Source: Lysobacter sp.
Lineage (GTDB): Bacteria; Pseudomonadota; Gammaproteobacteria; Xanthomonadales; Xanthomonadaceae
DNA: 36,891 nt
Assembly (NCBI GenBank): GCA_030151365.1
Contig: JASLDW010000037.1
Coordinates: 1-36,891 of the forward strand
Direction of reading: 5' to 3'
Position numbers and translations under genes: made by a program. Of the stretch, positions 34,175 to 36,891 are shown piece after piece. Each line of letters begins with the position of its first letter. Position 1 is the stretch's first letter. The notes beneath the pieces were generated by a model, which had not been told where the DNA came from, searched no databases, and worked only from the letters and a program-made list of their open reading frames with translations.

Positions 34175-34719
34175 TCCGCTCCGCACTCCTGTTCGCACTC
34201 GCGCTGTCCGCAGCGCCGGCATTCGCCACCGATTACGTCCAGGCACCCGGCTCCGCGCTCGCCTTCGCGGGCAAATACCAGGGCGATACCTTCACCGGGA
34301 CCTTTCCCGGTTTCAACACCAGGCTGTCGTTCGATCCGCAGCAGCTGGCGACGGCCAGGCTCGAAGTCACCATCCCGCTGGCGACCGCCACCACCCGCAA
34401 TTCCGACTACGACAGCCAGATGCGCGGGGAGTCGTTCTTCAATTCGGGCAAGTTCGCGACCGCCACGTACAGCGCCACCAGATTCCGCGCACTCGGCGAC
34501 AACCGCTATGCGGCCGACGGCACGCTGTCGCTGCACGGCGTGAGCAAGCCGGTCACGCTCGAGTTCACCTGGACGCCCGGCGCCAGGCCGGTACTCGCCG
34601 GCAAGGCCACGGTGAAACGCCTCGACTTCGGCGTCGGCGCCGGCGAATGGGCGGACACCAAATTGATTCCCGATGCGATCGCCGTCAGCACGAAGGTGGT
34701 ATTGCAGCCGGCGAAGTGA
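34171..34719 (+). CDS. YceI-family periplasmic protein (second copy)
   Basis: 182-residue exported protein with signal peptide (1-19, cleavage near AFA). YceI barrel signs: ALAFAGKYQGDTFTGTFPGF, LSFDPQQLATARLEVTIPL, SFFNSGKFATATY, GTLSLHGVSKPVTLEF and VGAGEWADTKLIPD (each read in parts). It is clearly a different branch from the first copy, which has the DPVHT opening. ATG overlaps the cytochrome stop as ATGA, so the two are coupled. It ends 4 nt before the oppositely directed glutaredoxin-like gene. Confidence 0.92.
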   Translation: MIRSALLFALALSAAPAFATDYVQAPGSALAFAGKYQGDTFTGTFPGFNTRLSFDPQQLATARLEVTIPLATATTRNSDYDSQMRGESFFNSGKFATATYSATRFRALGDNRYAADGTLSLHGVSKPVTLEFTWTPGARPVLAGKATVKRLDFGVGAGEWADTKLIPDAIAVSTKVVLQPAK

Positions 34720-34723
34720 CCGG

Positions 34724-34954
34724 TCACGCACCGGCCAGGAACGCCTGCACCTTCGCTGCATCGAACGGCCAGTCCAGTTCCCTGCCGCCGGCGGCTTCGC
34801 GCAACACCGGCACGCGCACGCCGTAGCGCGATTCCAGCGCATCGTCGCCATCGATGAACACGCTGTCGAAATCCGGGCACTGCGCCTGCGCCAGCACCGC
34901 GAGCGCCAAATCGCAGAGATGGCAGTTGTCGCGCTGGTAGAGGACGAAATGCAT
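34724..34954 (-). CDS. Glutaredoxin-like family protein
   Basis: 76-residue thioredoxin-fold protein with a CHLC redox motif (Cys11, Cys14) and the cis-proline segment VRVPVL. Size and layout fit the glutaredoxin-like DUF836 family, found widely in gammaproteobacteria; physiological partners are not known. The ATG at 34954 is preceded by a TATGCT box 7 nt away and by an inverted repeat (34956-34982). It is divergent from the second cytochrome b561 gene. Confidence 0.85.
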   Translation of the reverse strand: MHFVLYQRDNCHLCDLALAVLAQAQCPDFDSVFIDGDDALESRYGVRVPVLREAAGGRELDWPFDAAKVQAFLAGA

Positions 34955-34955
34955 C

Positions 34956-34982
34956 GCCGGAAGCATAACAGGCGCTTCCGGC
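34956..34982. promoter_or_regulatory. Inverted repeat, operator candidate between grx-like and cytochrome b561
   Basis: Perfect 9-base arms GCCGGAAGC (34956-34964) and GCTTCCGGC (34974-34982) around a 9-nt spacer. It lies directly upstream of the glutaredoxin-like ATG, covering its -10-like TATGCT, and one base before TAGAAT (34984-34989) on the plus strand. It could control both divergent genes. The regulator is unknown. Confidence 0.5.
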
Positions 34983-34983
34983 C

Positions 34984-34989
34984 TAGAAT
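34984..34989 (+). promoter_or_regulatory. -10-like box for the second cytochrome b561 gene
   Basis: TAGAAT, 29 nt before the GTG start at 35019, leaving a short normal leader with a purine-rich GAGACGGAAG stretch. No clear -35 is seen; the inverted repeat occupies that place. Confidence 0.4.
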
Positions 34990-35018
34990 CTGCGAATCCT
35001 CCCGAGACGGAAGCGCGC

Positions 35019-35546
35019 GTGACCTTCAAGAACACCGAGACGTGGGACGGCGTCAGTCGCACCTTCCATTGGCTGATCGTCCTCCTGTTGATCGTCCAGG
35101 GCGCGCTTGGGTTGTTCCACGACGACCTGCCGCGCGGCACCATCGCCCTGCATGTTTCGCTCGGCATCACCATCCTCGCACTGGCCATCGCCCGCCTTGC
35201 GTGGCGCCTGTATGCCGGTCGACCGGCGGCGCTTCCCGGTATTTCGCCCTGGCAGCGGCGACTGGCCGCGCTCGGCCATTTCCTCCTGTATGTCCTCCTG
35301 TTCGCGGTGCCGATCACGGGCTGGCTGATGTCAAACTACGGCGACCATGCCGTGCGCTGGTTCGGGCTGGTCGAGATGCCGCGCCTGGTCGCGCCCGACG
35401 ACGCCGCGCACGAAATCATGGAAGGGCGCCACGAACAACTGTTCTGGGCACTGGTTGTCGTCGCCGTCCTGCACGCGCTGGCCGCCGTCCACCACCACCT
35501 GTTCCGCCGCAATGCCACGCTCACGCGGATGTTGCGCGGCTCCTGA
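35019..35546 (+). CDS. Cytochrome b561 (second copy)
   Basis: 175-residue four-helix dihaem cytochrome of the same family as the gene at 33596, with likely ligands His17, His45, His138 and His152. The two copies share layout (FHW or LHW opening, SWQRRLAALGH or TPRWQHVAAASMHW loop, PITGW, H-HH-F end) but are well diverged. GTG start at 35019; no nearby ATG fits. It is followed 16 nt later by sdaA on the same strand. Confidence 0.92.
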   Translation: MTFKNTETWDGVSRTFHWLIVLLLIVQGALGLFHDDLPRGTIALHVSLGITILALAIARLAWRLYAGRPAALPGISPWQRRLAALGHFLLYVLLFAVPITGWLMSNYGDHAVRWFGLVEMPRLVAPDDAAHEIMEGRHEQLFWALVVVAVLHALAAVHHHLFRRNATLTRMLRGS

Positions 35547-35562
35547 CCGGAAGAAACCAGCC

Positions 35563-36891
35563 ATGGCCGTCAGCACCTTCGACATCTACAAGATCGGCAT
35601 CGGTCCGAGTTCGTCCCATACCGTCGGACCGATGCGCGCCGCAGCGCGTTTCGTCGAACACCATCTCGCCGAAAGCGGGCGCCTGCAGCAGGTCGCGCGC
35701 GTGCGCGCCGAAGTGTTCGGGTCATTGGCGCTGACCGGTCGCGGCCACGGCACCGACAAGGCGGTGCTGATGGGGCTGGAAGGACACTGGCCGAACCAGA
35801 TCGACCCCGACATCATCCCCGCCGCGCTGGAGCGGATCCGTTCCAGCAAGCGCATCCGCCTGCACGGCGAACACGAGATCGACTTCAACGAGAAGACCGA
35901 TCTCATCATGAACAAGCGCCAGAAACTGCCGTTCCACACCAATGGCATGCGCTTCGCCGCCTATGACGCCGACGGCAACGAACTGGCGACGCGCGACTAC
36001 TACTCGGTCGGCGGCGGCTTCGTGGTCAACCAGGACGAAGCGGCGGAAGACCGCATCGTCGCCGACACCACCGAAGTCGCGCACCCGTTCGCCAATGGCG
36101 ACCAGCTGCTGGCGCGCAGCGCCGAAACCGGCTTGTCGATCGCGCAGCTGATGATGGAGAACGAACGCGCCTGGCGCAGCGACGAGGACATCGTCGCCGG
36201 ACTGCGCGAGCTGTGGGCGGCGATGCAATCCTGCGTGACGCGCGGCATCCGCGAGACCGGCACCCTGCCCGGCGGATTGCACGTCGCGCGACGCGCGCCG
36301 GCGCTGCATGCGGAACTGTCGTCGCGCCCGGAAGCGGCGATGCGCGATCCGCTGACCGTGCTCGACTGGGTCAACCTTTACGCCTTGGCCGTGAACGAGG
36401 AGAACGCCGCCGGCGGCCGCGTGGTGACTGCGCCCACCAATGGCGCGGCGGGCATCATCCCCGCGGTGCTGCACTACTACGATCGCTTCTGCCCGGGCGC
36501 CAACGAACAGGGCGTGTTCGATTTCCTGTTGACCGCGGCCGCGGTCGGCATCCTCTACAAGGAAAACGCCAGCATTTCCGGCGCGGAAGTCGGCTGCCAG
36601 GGCGAAGTCGGCGTCGCCTGCTCGATGGCCGCGGCGGGCCTGACCGCCGCGCTCGGCGGCAGCGCGTCGCAAATCGAGAACGCCGCCGAGATCGGCATGG
36701 AACACAACCTCGGCCTCACCTGCGATCCGATCGGCGGCCTGGTGCAGATCCCCTGCATCGAACGCAACGCGATGGGCGCGGTCAAGGCGATCAACGCCTC
36801 GCGCATGGCGATGCGCGGCGACGGCAAGCACAAGGTCAGCCTCGACAAGGTGATCAAGACCATGCGCGACACCGGCCGCGACATGCAGGAC
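35563..36891 (+). CDS. sdaA: L-serine ammonia-lyase (partial, first 443 residues)
   Basis: Iron-sulphur L-serine deaminase making pyruvate and ammonia. Single-chain form of about 460 residues, here missing only the last part at the window edge. Seen: DIYKIGIGPSSSHTVGPM (the beta/ACT-like domain opening), SVGGGF, APTNGAAGIIPA, and the cysteines of the 4Fe-4S site in GCQGEVGVACSM and LTCDPIGGLVQIPCIERN (read in parts). A purine-rich GGAAG stretch lies 9 nt before the ATG. It probably shares a transcript with the cytochrome gene upstream. Confidence 0.95.
   Translation, partial: MAVSTFDIYKIGIGPSSSHTVGPMRAAARFVEHHLAESGRLQQVARVRAEVFGSLALTGRGHGTDKAVLMGLEGHWPNQIDPDIIPAALERIRSSKRIRLHGEHEIDFNEKTDLIMNKRQKLPFHTNGMRFAAYDADGNELATRDYYSVGGGFVVNQDEAAEDRIVADTTEVAHPFANGDQLLARSAETGLSIAQLMMENERAWRSDEDIVAGLRELWAAMQSCVTRGIRETGTLPGGLHVARRAPALHAELSSRPEAAMRDPLTVLDWVNLYALAVNEENAAGGRVVTAPTNGAAGIIPAVLHYYDRFCPGANEQGVFDFLLTAAAVGILYKENASISGAEVGCQGEVGVACSMAAAGLTAALGGSASQIENAAEIGMEHNLGLTCDPIGGLVQIPCIERNAMGAVKAINASRMAMRGDGKHKVSLDKVIKTMRDTGRDMQD

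Overview
The window looks like chromosomal DNA of a high-GC gammaproteobacterium of the Xanthomonadaceae (Lysobacteraceae) type, such as Lysobacter, Luteimonas or a relative. The grounds are base composition and codon use, gene orders typical of that group and of Pseudomonas (pilU-pilT next to yggS-proC, yqgE-ruvX-pyrB, aroK-aroB-hemE), and very tight packing with many ATGA, GTGA or TGATG junctions. The genus cannot be fixed from the sequence alone. No tRNA, rRNA, insertion sequence, prophage or CRISPR array was seen.

Layout. Bases 1-10137, all on the minus strand, read from right to left: hrpA (DEAH RNA helicase), relA ((p)ppGpp synthetase), an SDR-type epimerase/reductase, two family 2 glycosyltransferases, and mrcB (PBP1B, cut by the window edge). 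The relA-SDR-GT-GT stretch is joined by overlapping stop/start codons. Bases 10138-10522 are a regulatory region between hrpA and the trp operon. It holds two related inverted repeats, a promoter candidate, a 29-codon leader peptide with two Trp codons, and a textbook attenuator. Bases 10523-16843 (plus strand) hold a complete seven-gene operon trpEGDCFBA that encodes the whole route from chorismate to tryptophan.

Bases 16868-19088 hold the minus-strand operon yqgE-ruvX-pyrB. It is bracketed by two inverted copies of a structured palindromic repeat whose stems differ in sequence but keep their pairing. Then come pilT and pilU (minus, type IV pilus retraction ATPases), and yggS-proC-DUF4426 lipoprotein (plus, PLP homeostasis and proline synthesis). 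Next, on the minus strand, are dodecin, pdxH and a BtuF-like binding protein, followed on the plus strand by aroK-aroB, a small WGR-like protein, hemE and an exported S33-family hydrolase.

Bases 29340-36891 hold a large hybrid sensor kinase with a periplasmic propeller (minus), a duplicated YceI/cytochrome b561 set with a small glutaredoxin-like gene, and sdaA (L-serine deaminase, cut by the right edge).

Working together. aroK and aroB supply the shikimate pathway that ends in chorismate, which trpEG consumes; the trp attenuator links operon readthrough to charged tRNA-Trp. yggS and pdxH both concern PLP, the cofactor of TrpB. The observations most worth following are the trp control region, the unusual TrpF/TrpB/TrpA sequences, the covarying structured repeat, and a recurrent -10-like box 5-6 nt before start codons that suggests leaderless mRNAs.
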